Shown in pieces: positions 17,865 through 27,487 of a stretch of 64,000 nt of DNA (its first letter is position 1; each line of letters opens with the position of its first letter). The notes beneath the pieces are model-generated. The model saw nothing but the letters and a program-made list of their open reading frames with translations, was not told the DNA's origin and did not search any database. Source of the DNA: Bacteroidota bacterium (GTDB lineage Bacteria; Bacteroidota; Bacteroidia; Chitinophagales; Chitinophagaceae); assembly GCA_018267725.1 (NCBI GenBank), contig JAFDXY010000016.1, forward strand, positions 62,001 to 126,000, given 5' to 3'. Position numbers and translations under genes: made by a program.

Positions 17865-19018
17865 TGAATATTTTGTGGTTAGCAAGTTGGTATCCCAACC
17901 CAAAAGAACCTGTTAATGGAGATTTTATTCAAAGGCAAGCAAAAGCAGTTGCCGAAATTTTTCCAATTACGGTTATTCATGTAATGCAGCGTGGTTCTGT
18001 GTTTCAAGAAGAAGTAAATCTTGTTCATCAAACAAAAAATTTAAAAGAAATTATTCTTGCATTTGCTTTTAAACCAATTGGAATTGGTTTAATTGATAAG
18101 CTTAGATACAATTTTAAATACTATTCTTTTTACAAAAAACAAATTAAAAAATATATTAATGAGTTTGGAAAACCCGATATTATTCATGCACATATTCCTA
18201 TAAAAGCAGGATTGGTTGCTAAATATTTTTCAACTAAGTTAAATGTGCCTTATATAGTTTCAGAACATTCATCGCACTATACAAAAATTTCTCACGATAG
18301 TTTTTTTAAAAGAAGCAAATATTTTCAGCGTAATACTGCAAAAGTGTTTAACGGTGCGGGTTTGGTAATTAATGTATCAGATGCTGTTACAAAAAAAATG
18401 AATGAACTTTTTAAAATTAAAAAATATCAAACTATTAGAAATACGGTTGATGTTAATTTGTTTTATTATAAAGAATTAAACAATAAAATTTTTAGATGGA
18501 TTCATGTTTCTTCTATGAATGAATATCAAAAAAATATTAACGGAATTATTAATGCGTTTGTTGAATTGAATAAACAACAAATCAATTGGGAATTAATAAT
18601 GGTTGGCCCTTTTACAACTAAACAAATGCAAATATGTACCGAACGTAATCTTGCTAATAAAATAATTTTTATTGGAGAAATTGAATATAGTGAAGTAGCT
18701 AAACAAATGCAGCAAGCCAATGCTTTTGTATTATTTAGCAGGCACGAAAATTTTCCTTGTGTAATGGAAGAAGCATTGTGTTGTGGTTTGCCTGTTGTAA
18801 CAAGCAATGTTGGTGGTGTTGCAGAAGCTGTTAATGATACTAACGGATTATTAGTTGTAACAGAAAATATTAAAGAATTAGCTAATGCATTAAATAGTGT
18901 AATGATTAACTATGTTAATTATAATAGAGAATTAATTGCCAAGCAAGCAAACACTTTATACAATAAAGAAAAAATTGCGAAAGAAATTGTTGATGTTTAT
19001 AAAAGTATAATTGAATAA
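17864..19018 (+). CDS. Glycosyltransferase family 4 (GT-B fold)
   Basis: The 384-residue GT-B protein starts MNILWLASWYPNP, with the acceptor-domain glycine-rich start and HAHIPIKAGL. The donor domain begins near residue 205 (WIHVSSMNEYQKN). The GT4 E-x7-E motif lies in HENFPCVMEEALCCGLPVV (about 298-316), followed by SNVGGVAEAV. It likely adds a sugar from a nucleotide donor during cell-surface polysaccharide synthesis. It is translationally coupled to the upstream flippase. Donor and acceptor are unknown. Confidence 0.87.
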   Translation: MNILWLASWYPNPKEPVNGDFIQRQAKAVAEIFPITVIHVMQRGSVFQEEVNLVHQTKNLKEIILAFAFKPIGIGLIDKLRYNFKYYSFYKKQIKKYINEFGKPDIIHAHIPIKAGLVAKYFSTKLNVPYIVSEHSSHYTKISHDSFFKRSKYFQRNTAKVFNGAGLVINVSDAVTKKMNELFKIKKYQTIRNTVDVNLFYYKELNNKIFRWIHVSSMNEYQKNINGIINAFVELNKQQINWELIMVGPFTTKQMQICTERNLANKIIFIGEIEYSEVAKQMQQANAFVLFSRHENFPCVMEEALCCGLPVVTSNVGGVAEAVNDTNGLLVVTENIKELANALNSVMINYVNYNRELIAKQANTLYNKEKIAKEIVDVYKSIIE

Positions 19019-19315
19019 TTAAAACTCATTCAAATTGCTGGTAACAAACAGATAAATAATTATTATAATAAGCCAGATGTAAAATAAAAGATTTAATAAA
19101 TTATTACAACTCATTAAAAAAGCTCTTGTTTTATTCATTCTTTTTTCGGTTTCAATTCTGTCAATATTATATAAATGCACAAAACTGAAAATAATTTGCA
19201 CAAAATCAAACCCTTTGTAACCAATTACTACCAATAATTTTAATAGTAAAACTATTGCACCAATTAAGTAAAAGGCATTTATATGATTATGTAAAAATGA
19301 AATAACAATATCCAT
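19019..19315 (-). CDS. Small membrane protein, unknown
   Basis: A 98-residue product with one N-terminal hydrophobic stretch (about 14-32), an amphipathic centre (HLYNIDRIETEKRMNK) and a second hydrophobic stretch (about 72-90). Two membrane helices with a cytosolic loop are likely. I do not recognise a family. Its stop directly abuts the stop of the convergent glycosyltransferase gene, and the reading frame is clean with no competing frame. It is probably real, but there is no functional clue. Confidence 0.5.
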   Translation of the reverse strand: MDIVISFLHNHINAFYLIGAIVLLLKLLVVIGYKGFDFVQIIFSFVHLYNIDRIETEKRMNKTRAFLMSCNNLLNLLFYIWLIIIIIYLFVTSNLNEF

Positions 19316-19397
19316 ACACTTGTGTTGGTTGTTTATATAAGATATTGTAATGTTGAAAGATTATTGTAAAGATAAAAAAAGAGAGCTTTTCTGCCAT

Positions 19398-19405
19398 TAT
19401 CTTTG
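19398..19405 (+). promoter_or_regulatory. Candidate -7 box upstream of lepA
   Basis: TATCTTTG is a full match to TAnnTTTG, 105 bp before lepA. No clear TTTG partner is found. The leader that would follow contains nested complementary segments around 19440-19471 (AGGC/GCCT and GCGT/ACGC), which may fold. Confidence 0.4.
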
Positions 19406-19510
19406 CACACTTTAATAAATTGTTGTAGAATAGGGAACAAGGCGTACAAGAGTGCGACGCAAGTAAAGCCTAATAAGTTTTACAGCAGCTGGTTTCATAA
19501 AAAAAATTAA

Positions 19511-21295
19511 ATGAAGAACATTAGGAATTTTTGCATTATTGCACATATTGACCACGGTAAAAGCACATTGGCAGATAGGCTGTTAGAGCATACCAAAACT
19601 ATTAGCGAGCGTGATATGCAGGCTCAGGTTTTAGATGATATGGATTTGGAACGTGAAAAAGGTATTACCATTAAAAGCCATGCTATTCAAATAAATTATC
19701 ACTTTAAAGGAGAAGAATATATATTAAATTTAATTGATACGCCAGGGCATGTTGATTTTAGTTACGAAGTAAGCCGTGCATTGGCTGCTTGCGAAGGTGC
19801 ATTGTTATTGGTAGATGCATCTCAAGGTATTCAGGCACAAACAATTAGTAATTTGTATTTGGCTATTGATAATAATTTAGAAATTATTCCTGTTATCAAT
19901 AAAATTGATATGGATGGTGCAATGATACCGGAAGTAACCGATCAAATTGTTGATTTAATTGGCTGCAAACCCGAAGAAATTTTGTTGGCAAGTGGCAAAA
20001 GCGGAATTGGCATTGAAGAAATTTTAGAAACAATTGTGCAACGCATTCCTGCCCCAAAAGGCAACGCAGATGAGCCTTTGCAAGCATTAATATTTGATAG
20101 TGTATTTAATAGTTTTAGAGGAATTATAGTTTATTATAAAATATTAAACGGTATTATTAAAAAAGGCGATAGAATTAAATTTATTGCAACAGCTGCAGAA
20201 TATGAAGCACAAGAAGTGGGTGTTTTAAAGTTGAGTATGACTCCCAAAACAGAAGTAAAAGCAGGCGATGTTGGATATGTAATTACCGGAATTAAAAATG
20301 CGAAAGAAATTAAAGTTGGAGATACCATAACAGTTGCAGGTAGCAATACAGAAGCCATTAAAGGTTTTGAAGAAGTAAAACCAATGGTGTTTGCAGGAAT
20401 TTTTCCTGTGAATACAGATGAGTTTGAAGAATTGAGAGACTGTATGGAAAAATTACAGTTGAATGATGCTTCATTAACTTTTGAATTAGAAACATCGCAA
20501 GCATTGGGTTTTGGTTTCCGCTGCGGATTTTTAGGATTGCTGCACATGGAAATTATACAAGAACGTTTAGAAAGAGAATTTAACCAAACAGTTATTACCA
20601 CCGTTCCTAACGTAAGCTTTAATGCATATACTACAAGAGGAGAAAAATTATTAGTAAACAATCCGGCTGAAATGCCCGAAGCCACTAAGCTTGATAGAAT
20701 TGAAGAACCTTATATTAAAGCACAAATTATAACACAAAGCGATTATATAGGAAATATTATGACTTTGTGTTTAGGTAAACGCGGTATTCTTATTAATCAA
20801 TCTTATATAACAACAACGCGTGTTGAATTAATTTTTGAAATGCCTTTAACAGAAATAGTTTTTGATTTTTATGATAAACTAAAAAGCCAAACACGTGGGT
20901 ATGCTTCGTTCGATTATCATCCTATTGGTTATAGAGATGCAGATATTGTAAGAATGGATATTTTATTAAATGGAGATAAGGTTGATGCATTGGGAAGTTT
21001 AATACACCGCAGCCGTGCTCAAGATTTTGGAAGAAAACTTTGTGAAAAATTAAAAGAACTTTTAACACGCCAACAATTTCAAATTGCCATACAAGCAGCC
21101 ATTGGTGCAAAAGTTATTGCAAGAGAAAATATTAGTGCCATGCGTAAAGATGTTACTGCAAAATGTTATGGAGGAGATATTAGCCGTAAACGAAAATTAT
21201 TAGAAAAACAAAAAGAAGGTAAAAAACGAATGAGGCAAATTGGTAATGTAGAAGTTCCGCAAGAAGCCTTTTTAGCAGTGTTGAAATTAGATTAA
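19511..21295 (+). CDS. lepA: Translation elongation factor 4 (LepA)
   Basis: This is a ribosome-associated GTPase that affects translocation and initiation under stress. The 594-residue protein has the GTPase motifs AHIDHGKST (P-loop, 11-19), DTPGHVDF and NKIDM, followed by the EF-G-like domains and the LepA-specific C-terminal domain ([42 protein letters not shown]). The start [17 protein letters not shown] is standard. Its stop overlaps the stop of convergent dnaG by three bases. Confidence 0.98.
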   Translation: MKNIRNFCIIAHIDHGKSTLADRLLEHTKTISERDMQAQVLDDMDLEREKGITIKSHAIQINYHFKGEEYILNLIDTPGHVDFSYEVSRALAACEGALLLVDASQGIQAQTISNLYLAIDNNLEIIPVINKIDMDGAMIPEVTDQIVDLIGCKPEEILLASGKSGIGIEEILETIVQRIPAPKGNADEPLQALIFDSVFNSFRGIIVYYKILNGIIKKGDRIKFIATAAEYEAQEVGVLKLSMTPKTEVKAGDVGYVITGIKNAKEIKVGDTITVAGSNTEAIKGFEEVKPMVFAGIFPVNTDEFEELRDCMEKLQLNDASLTFELETSQALGFGFRCGFLGLLHMEIIQERLEREFNQTVITTVPNVSFNAYTTRGEKLLVNNPAEMPEATKLDRIEEPYIKAQIITQSDYIGNIMTLCLGKRGILINQSYITTTRVELIFEMPLTEIVFDFYDKLKSQTRGYASFDYHPIGYRDADIVRMDILLNGDKVDALGSLIHRSRAQDFGRKLCEKLKELLTRQQFQIAIQAAIGAKVIARENISAMRKDVTAKCYGGDISRKRKLLEKQKEGKKRMRQIGNVEVPQEAFLAVLKLD

Positions 21296-23223
21296 GAAGA
21301 TAATATTACCGAGCCTAAATTTTTAGTAATCTGCATTTCAATTTGCTTTAATTCTTCGTGTATTTTAATAAGTTGTAACTGCTCGTTAAAAGAAGCATGT
21401 TCCATATCTGCTTGATTTTGCTCTAACATTTTTTTTATTTTTTTCAGCTTAAAATAAGCAACACTTAATTGGGCATCAATTTGTGTAACATCTCTGTTCA
21501 CAATATTCATTCCTTCTAAAACTTCGTCCCATTTTTGGCTTAATTCAAACGGAAAAACAGTAATGGTAATTACTAAATTTCTAACAGCTTCATCTGTATG
21601 ATATAAAAAAGATTTTACGGTTGGTTCTGCACCTTGCTCGTATAAACTTTTATATTCATTAAATAAATTTTCTATTTGTTTGTTATCAAACTGAAAGGCT
21701 TCTAATTCATTAAAAATATATTCGGCAATAGTTTGTTCATCGTTCCATTTTTTTAAACCTTTTTCTAATAATACTCTTATAATATTTTTTTCTTGAACTT
21801 CATCGTTACTTGCAATAAAATAATCTTCTGTATCTGTTTGTTGCTGAGCGTTTTGTTGCAATAAAGTATTAGCTTCTTCAAAAGGTAATTTTTTTTCTTC
21901 TTTAACAATACTATCTCTTCTGTATTTATTAACTAAGTTTATTAAACCGCCTTCATCTATTTTTAATAAATGTGCACATTGTTTAATATATTCTTGTTGT
22001 TTGGTAAAATCTTCTGCTTTATTTATTTTACTTAATGTAGCGGCAACTGTGTTTACAACTTCATTTTTTTTATTAATATCATTAGCTGCATCTTTCATCA
22101 TTATTTCTAATTGAAAAATGATGAAATCTTTTTTGTTGATAGAAATAAATTCTTTAAAGGCTTCGGTACCAACTTTGTTTACATAACTATCAGGGTCTTC
22201 ATTATCAGGAATTAATACCAGCTTTACATTCAAGCCTTCTTCAATAGCCATATCTAATCCACGCAAAGCAGCTTTAATACCTGCATTATCACCATCGTAT
22301 ATAATTGTAATATTATTTGTATATTTTTTTATTATACGTAATTGTTCAACTGTTAAACTTGTGCCGCCGCTGGCAACAACGTTTTCAATTCCTGCTTGGT
22401 GTAAACTAATTACATCTGTATAGCCTTCTACCAATAAACATTCGTTGGCTTTATCAATAGCCATTCTTGCAAAATAACTCCCGTATAAAACTTTGCTTTT
22501 GCTGTATAATTCGTTTTCGGGTGTGTTAATATATTTGGGTGCTTTATCTGCTTTACCAATTACTCTGGCACCAAAGCCAATAATTTTTCCTGAATTGTTA
22601 TGAATAGGAAAGATAATACGGTTACGATAATTATCTACCAACTCATTTTCATTTCTTACAACAACCAATCCGGTTTTAGAAAGTATTTCTTTATTGAATT
22701 GATTATTAAGCAATGCATTACTTAATTCATTTTTTGCAGAAGGGTTATAACCTAATTGAAATTTTTTTACAATATTTTCTCTAAAACCTCTTTCGTATAA
22801 ATAAGTTAAAGCAATGTTTTTACCTTCTTCGGTAGTAAATAATTTTTCTTCAAAAAACTTCTGAGCAAAATTATTGATGGCATACAAACTTTCAGATGCA
22901 AGTGCAGCTTGCTTTTGCTCGGGCGATGTTTCTGTTTCTTCAATTTCAATATTATATCTTGCAGCCAACCATTTTAATGCTTCAACATAACTAAGTTTAT
23001 CATGCTCCATTAAAAAAGTAATGGTATTACCGCTTTTGCCGCAGCCAAAACATTTATATATTTCTTTGCTGGGAGATACTGTAAACGATGGTGTTTTCTC
23101 ATTATGAAAAGGGCAATTACCTAAATAATTTACACCACGTTTTTTTAGTTTAACGTATTCGCCAATAACATCAATAATGTCAATTCTGCTTTTAATTTGT
23201 TCTATGGTTTGCGGAGAAATCAT
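21292..23223 (-). CDS. dnaG: DNA primase
   Basis: This enzyme makes RNA primers at the replication fork together with the DnaB helicase. Of 643 residues, the N-terminal CHC2 zinc ribbon uses C37, H40, C58 and C61. The TOPRIM catalytic core follows, with [14 protein letters not shown] (about 262-275), SGGTSLT and the acidic IIYDGDNAG. The C-terminal part, rich in charged helices, would be the helicase-binding domain. Length and order are standard. It is monocistronic and divergent from the DeoR-type regulator, with 88 bp between. Confidence 0.97.
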   Translation of the reverse strand: MISPQTIEQIKSRIDIIDVIGEYVKLKKRGVNYLGNCPFHNEKTPSFTVSPSKEIYKCFGCGKSGNTITFLMEHDKLSYVEALKWLAARYNIEIEETETSPEQKQAALASESLYAINNFAQKFFEEKLFTTEEGKNIALTYLYERGFRENIVKKFQLGYNPSAKNELSNALLNNQFNKEILSKTGLVVVRNENELVDNYRNRIIFPIHNNSGKIIGFGARVIGKADKAPKYINTPENELYSKSKVLYGSYFARMAIDKANECLLVEGYTDVISLHQAGIENVVASGGTSLTVEQLRIIKKYTNNITIIYDGDNAGIKAALRGLDMAIEEGLNVKLVLIPDNEDPDSYVNKVGTEAFKEFISINKKDFIIFQLEIMMKDAANDINKKNEVVNTVAATLSKINKAEDFTKQQEYIKQCAHLLKIDEGGLINLVNKYRRDSIVKEEKKLPFEEANTLLQQNAQQQTDTEDYFIASNDEVQEKNIIRVLLEKGLKKWNDEQTIAEYIFNELEAFQFDNKQIENLFNEYKSLYEQGAEPTVKSFLYHTDEAVRNLVITITVFPFELSQKWDEVLEGMNIVNRDVTQIDAQLSVAYFKLKKIKKMLEQNQADMEHASFNEQLQLIKIHEELKQIEMQITKNLGSVILSS

Positions 23224-23311
23224 TATTGTGTGCGAATATCTGAAATTAAAAATTGTTTAACTTATTATTTGTTTTTTTAAATTGCAGTAAATTGCAATTA
23301 TAATAACTGCT

Positions 23312-24058
23312 ATGTTAAAGAAAGAAAGACAAGCCTATATAATTCAACAAATAAATATTCATAACAAAGTTTTATCGTCAGACTTGTGCGGACAATTAGA
23401 AGTTTCTGAAGATACCGTTAGAAGAGATTTGCAAGAATTGCATGAAGAAGGTGTTTTAACTAAAGTGCATGGTGGGGCATTATCAAAATCTTTTCATTTT
23501 ACATTACAAAAAAATAATATTTATCAACATCCGGCAAAAAAAATTATTGCACAAAAAGCTGCTGCTTTAATACAAGACGGCATGTTTGTAGTTTTATCTG
23601 GTGGTACTACTATTATAGAATTAGTAAAAGCATTACCTGAAAATTTAAATGCCACATTTATTACGGTAAGTGTACCAACTGCATTAGAATTATTAAACCA
23701 TCCTAATTGTGAAGTAATTTTTGTAGGAAACAAATTATCTAAAACTGCACAAATTGCAGTAGGAGGAGAAGTAGTACAGAAATTAAGTGAAATAAAAGCC
23801 GATTTGTGTTTTTTAGGAACCAATAGTATTGATGTTGAAAAAGGAATTACAGATATAGAATGGGATGTTATTGAAGTTAAGCGAGCTATGATGAATGCTG
23901 CAAGAAAAAATATATCCTTAGCTATTTCAGAAAAATTAAATACAGAACAACGGTTACAGATTTGCCCTTTACAAATGATTGATACATTAATAACCGAATT
24001 ACGCCCAACAGACGAGCAATTGCAGCCTTATAGTAAGGCAGGAATAAAGGTTTTATAG
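23312..24058 (+). CDS. DeoR/GlpR-family transcriptional regulator
   Basis: The 248-residue protein has an N-terminal winged helix with the DeoR signature around residues 17-49 (SSDLCGQLEVSEDTVRRDL, then VHGGAL). It also has a sugar-phosphate-sensing DeoRC domain (LSGGTTIIELVKALP, FLGTNSID, GITDIEWDVIEVKRAM). Members bind phosphorylated sugars or derivatives and repress nearby uptake or catabolic genes. The next genes are the SusCD pairs, so these are likely targets, which is inference from position. The last 13 codons and stop are found again, slightly mutated, at 29759-29800. Confidence 0.88.
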   Translation: MLKKERQAYIIQQINIHNKVLSSDLCGQLEVSEDTVRRDLQELHEEGVLTKVHGGALSKSFHFTLQKNNIYQHPAKKIIAQKAAALIQDGMFVVLSGGTTIIELVKALPENLNATFITVSVPTALELLNHPNCEVIFVGNKLSKTAQIAVGGEVVQKLSEIKADLCFLGTNSIDVEKGITDIEWDVIEVKRAMMNAARKNISLAISEKLNTEQRLQICPLQMIDTLITELRPTDEQLQPYSKAGIKVL

Positions 24059-24429
24059 AAATTGGACAAGTTAATTATAAAAATGCTGCTTCTTTTTGCA
24101 GGTTTTTTATTCAGTGATATGCAATTTTTTTAAAAAAAAGTTTAGTTGTATCAATTTTATTCGTAACTATGTAAAGTTGTTATAGCAAATTGGAGGCTGA
24201 AAGAGATTGTTTGCGGATTTTTGCGGATTTTTGATTGAGGTAAAGAAATAAAAGTTTAAGCATATTTTTCACATATATATTTATTCATTTTTAAACCAAA
24301 ATACCTGTTATGAGAAAACTCTCCTCAATTATGATGGGACTTTTTACGGCACTCATTTTATGCTGTGTTTCAGTAAAAGCCCAGTCTCAAACTGTATCGG
24401 GTAAGGTAACTGATGCAGACAAAAAAACT
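24017..24429 (+). repeat. 5' susC module, copy 1
   Basis: This stretch holds the last codons of the DeoR gene, the 251-bp intergenic region and about 40 codons of susC. It recurs at 29759-30165. It includes TATAGAAATTGGACAAGTTA, a short CTGC/GCAG hairpin followed by T residues (around 24082-24110), GTAAAGTTGTTA and AAATTGGAGGCT. A block before the ATG (24215-24291) is not shared. A promoter is expected within it, but no TAnnTTTG box is exact; TAACTATG (24165-24172) is the closest. Confidence 0.8.
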
Positions 24430-27400
24430 CCCATTGAAGGAGTTACTGTTAAAGTTTTAGGAACCAATACGGTAACTCAAACCAATGCACAAGGTGCTTT
24501 TACTATTAAAGCGTCAAACGGTCAAAAATTAGTATTTAGTTATGTTGGTTTTGAAAGTTTAACAGTAACCGTAACAAGTACTACGGTAAATATTTCCTTA
24601 AAATCTAAAAGTTCTGATTTAGATTCTGTAGTAGTTACAGCTATGGGCATTAAAAAAGAACGAAAGGCATTAGGCTATGCTGTTACTGAGTTAAATGCAA
24701 CAGAGTTAATGAAAAACAAGAACACAAACGTTGTAAATTCTTTAGCAGGGAAAGTTCCTGGCGTAAACATTACGCAATTCAGTGGCTCGGCAGGTGCAGG
24801 TGCCTCTATTACAATACGTGGAGGTACTTCTACGTCAGAAACAAGACAAAATCAGCCTTTATTTGTTATTGATGGTATTATATATGATAACTCTACTACA
24901 GTTACAGGTAATACAGGTACAGATGGGTTATCTCGCAGTAATACAACATACTCAAACCGTATTATGGATATTAATCCGGAGGATGTTGAAACATTATCAG
25001 TTTTAAAAGGTGCAGCAGCAGCGGCTTTATATGGTTCTAGAGCAGCTGATGGTGTAGTTATTATTACTACAAAAAAAGGTGCAGAAGGTGTTGTAAAAGT
25101 AAGCGTTAATAGTAAAGTAAGTACATCTTGGGCTAATAAATTACCAGAAGTTCAAACCACATTTGGTACAGGCTCTTATGCTTCTAATGGTGTTTTCAGT
25201 AATTTGAACTCATATAGTTCTTGGGGACAAAAATTTACAACAGCAGATACATTATATAACAATATCGGTAATTTCTTTCAAAATGGTGTTGTGTATGATA
25301 ATAATGTAAATGTATCAGGGGGCTCAAAAACTGGTTCTTTTTATTTATCTGGTTCTAACTTCAATCAAACAGGTATTGTTCCTAATACAAGCTATGGAAA
25401 AACTACTTTTCGATTTAACGGAGAGCAGAAGTACGGACGATTAACATTAAATGCCAATATTGCTTATTCTATTGCCAATATAAATAGAACATTAACTACT
25501 GCTGGACTATACGGAAGCGGTGTTGGAAGTATGCAGTCATTATATACTTGGCCACAGGCTTTTAATATGAAGAGATATATAAATTCTGATGGAACTCAAT
25601 ATCGCCCCTTTGCTGGAACACTCCCTTTAGAGAGTGATATTGATAACCCTTATTGGATTATTAATCAAGATAACTTAACATCAACAACTAAACGTATTAC
25701 TGGCGGTATAAATGGTAATTATAAAGTTGCAAAATGGTGGGATGTTATAGCACGTTTGGGCTATGACCAATATGCAACAAATGATTATACATATATTGCT
25801 CCAGGATCAGCTTTAGCCCCATTGTATCAAAGAGGTCGCTTAAGTAAAGATTTAGTTAATTACACCTATATTACTACAACTTTTATGACCAATTTCCATA
25901 AAACATTTGGTTCTTTTGATACACATCTTATGTTAGGTACTACTTCTGAAAATACCGAAATAAATTCTCAAAATCATTGGGGTTACAATTTTATTACAGC
26001 AGGAACTATTAGCTTTAATAATATAGCTACTGCAAACAAATTTTTTACTGATGCAACAAGTAGAAGGCGTTTAATAGGAGCTTACGGTGAAGTTGGTGTA
26101 TCTTATAAAAATATTGCTTTTGTTACTGCAACCGCCCGTAATGATTGGTCATCTACATTACCTGTTGAAAATCAATCTTATTTTTACCCTTCTGTAAGTG
26201 GTTCTTTTATTTTCACAGAATTATTACCTAAAAATAATATTCTTTCATTTGGTAAAGTACGTGCAAGTTGGGCACAAGTAGGTAAAGATGCCAATACATA
26301 TGCTACTAATACTTATGTAAACCCTCCATTCACCAATGGTTCATACGTAGGAGTAGGTAATCAGTATTATGCTGGTAACCCTTATATTATACCTGAAATT
26401 CAAAGCTCTTGGGAAATTGGGGGAGAATTCAGATTCTTGAATGGTCGCATTGGGTTAGATTATACTTATTATCATAACCAAACTAAAAATCAAATTGGGC
26501 AACCAAGGTTAGCTCAATCTGGTGGATTTATATTCAGTGCTCTTAATAGTGGTACGGTAATTAACGACGGTATGGAAATAGCAGTTACCGGAAAACCGAT
26601 AGTTAAGAAAGATTTTACTTGGGATGTAACATTGAATTTCTCTTATAATAAAGGGAGGTTAGGAACTTTTATTCCTGGTGTGCAATATTTCTACCCAACA
26701 GATGCTCAGTTTGGTACGGTAAAAGCAGCTTCTGTTCCTAATGGTGGTTATTTTCTTGGGATGACTGGCTCACCTTTTTACCATGAATTAGATGCACAAG
26801 GGAAAGAAATTTCTAATGGACGTTATCAAGTTGATCCTACAACAGGACTATATAAAATTAATCCAACCAATCCTGTGGTGGGTAACCGCGAACCAGATTT
26901 CATTGGGGGATTTAATAACACTTTCCGCTACAAGAAATTTATATTATCATTCCTTCTTGATATTAGAAAAGGTGGAGATGTATTTAACGGTACAGAATAT
27001 GCATTGGTTTCAAACGGGTTAAGCAAATTAACTACACTGAATGATAGGCAATCAGTAACTGTAACAGGGGTTAATAGCCAAACAGGAGCTGATTTTACAC
27101 AAACATACAATGCTAATCAAAGTTATACAATTGGTAGTACAACAGTTGATGGTAAAAATATGATTCAACGGTATTGGGCAAATTATGCAGCAAATTCCAT
27201 GAATTTTATTACTTCTGTAAACTGGGTTAAACTACGTTCTTTGTCATTAACTTATGATTTTACTAGCATGTTAAAAAATCAAAAAGTTATTAAAGGAATT
27301 TCGGCAACTGCAGTTGGTACCAATTTATTTACATGGACGAACTACAAAGGCATGGACCCTGAAGTTAGTGCTGCAGGTGGAACAGGCGGTTCTGGATCTA

Positions 27401-27468
27401 CTGGTATTGATTATTTAGGAGTGCCTGCTGTAGCAAGCTTTACATTCGGTATAAATCTTACATTTTAA
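24310..27468 (+). CDS. SusC/RagA-type TonB-dependent outer-membrane receptor 1
   Basis: The 1052-residue protein imports a specific, probably glycan or peptide, ligand through the outer membrane with its SusD partner. Order: signal peptide (about 1-24, ending VKAQ), a carboxypeptidase-regulatory-like domain (SGKVTDADKKTPIEGV, about 29-110), the linker LDSVVVTAMGIKKE, the plug domain (QPLFVIDGIIYDNS, SVLKGAAAAALYGSRAADGVVIITTKK) and a long beta-barrel ending in the aromatic FGINLTF. The SusD gene follows after 19 bp. Its first 120 bp are almost identical to those of the second susC (30046), whereas the rest is diverged. The ligand is unknown. Confidence 0.93.
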   Translation: MRKLSSIMMGLFTALILCCVSVKAQSQTVSGKVTDADKKTPIEGVTVKVLGTNTVTQTNAQGAFTIKASNGQKLVFSYVGFESLTVTVTSTTVNISLKSKSSDLDSVVVTAMGIKKERKALGYAVTELNATELMKNKNTNVVNSLAGKVPGVNITQFSGSAGAGASITIRGGTSTSETRQNQPLFVIDGIIYDNSTTVTGNTGTDGLSRSNTTYSNRIMDINPEDVETLSVLKGAAAAALYGSRAADGVVIITTKKGAEGVVKVSVNSKVSTSWANKLPEVQTTFGTGSYASNGVFSNLNSYSSWGQKFTTADTLYNNIGNFFQNGVVYDNNVNVSGGSKTGSFYLSGSNFNQTGIVPNTSYGKTTFRFNGEQKYGRLTLNANIAYSIANINRTLTTAGLYGSGVGSMQSLYTWPQAFNMKRYINSDGTQYRPFAGTLPLESDIDNPYWIINQDNLTSTTKRITGGINGNYKVAKWWDVIARLGYDQYATNDYTYIAPGSALAPLYQRGRLSKDLVNYTYITTTFMTNFHKTFGSFDTHLMLGTTSENTEINSQNHWGYNFITAGTISFNNIATANKFFTDATSRRRLIGAYGEVGVSYKNIAFVTATARNDWSSTLPVENQSYFYPSVSGSFIFTELLPKNNILSFGKVRASWAQVGKDANTYATNTYVNPPFTNGSYVGVGNQYYAGNPYIIPEIQSSWEIGGEFRFLNGRIGLDYTYYHNQTKNQIGQPRLAQSGGFIFSALNSGTVINDGMEIAVTGKPIVKKDFTWDVTLNFSYNKGRLGTFIPGVQYFYPTDAQFGTVKAASVPNGGYFLGMTGSPFYHELDAQGKEISNGRYQVDPTTGLYKINPTNPVVGNREPDFIGGFNNTFRYKKFILSFLLDIRKGGDVFNGTEYALVSNGLSKLTTLNDRQSVTVTGVNSQTGADFTQTYNANQSYTIGSTTVDGKNMIQRYWANYAANSMNFITSVNWVKLRSLSLTYDFTSMLKNQKVIKGISATAVGTNLFTWTNYKGMDPEVSAAGGTGGSGSTGIDYLGVPAVASFTFGINLTF

Positions 27469-27487
27469 TTAATGAAAAAATAAGAAT

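Noticed and set aside
19406..19510. Riboswitch or known leader RNA before lepA
   Set aside because: Only short nested complementary pieces were found, without a consensus I recognise.
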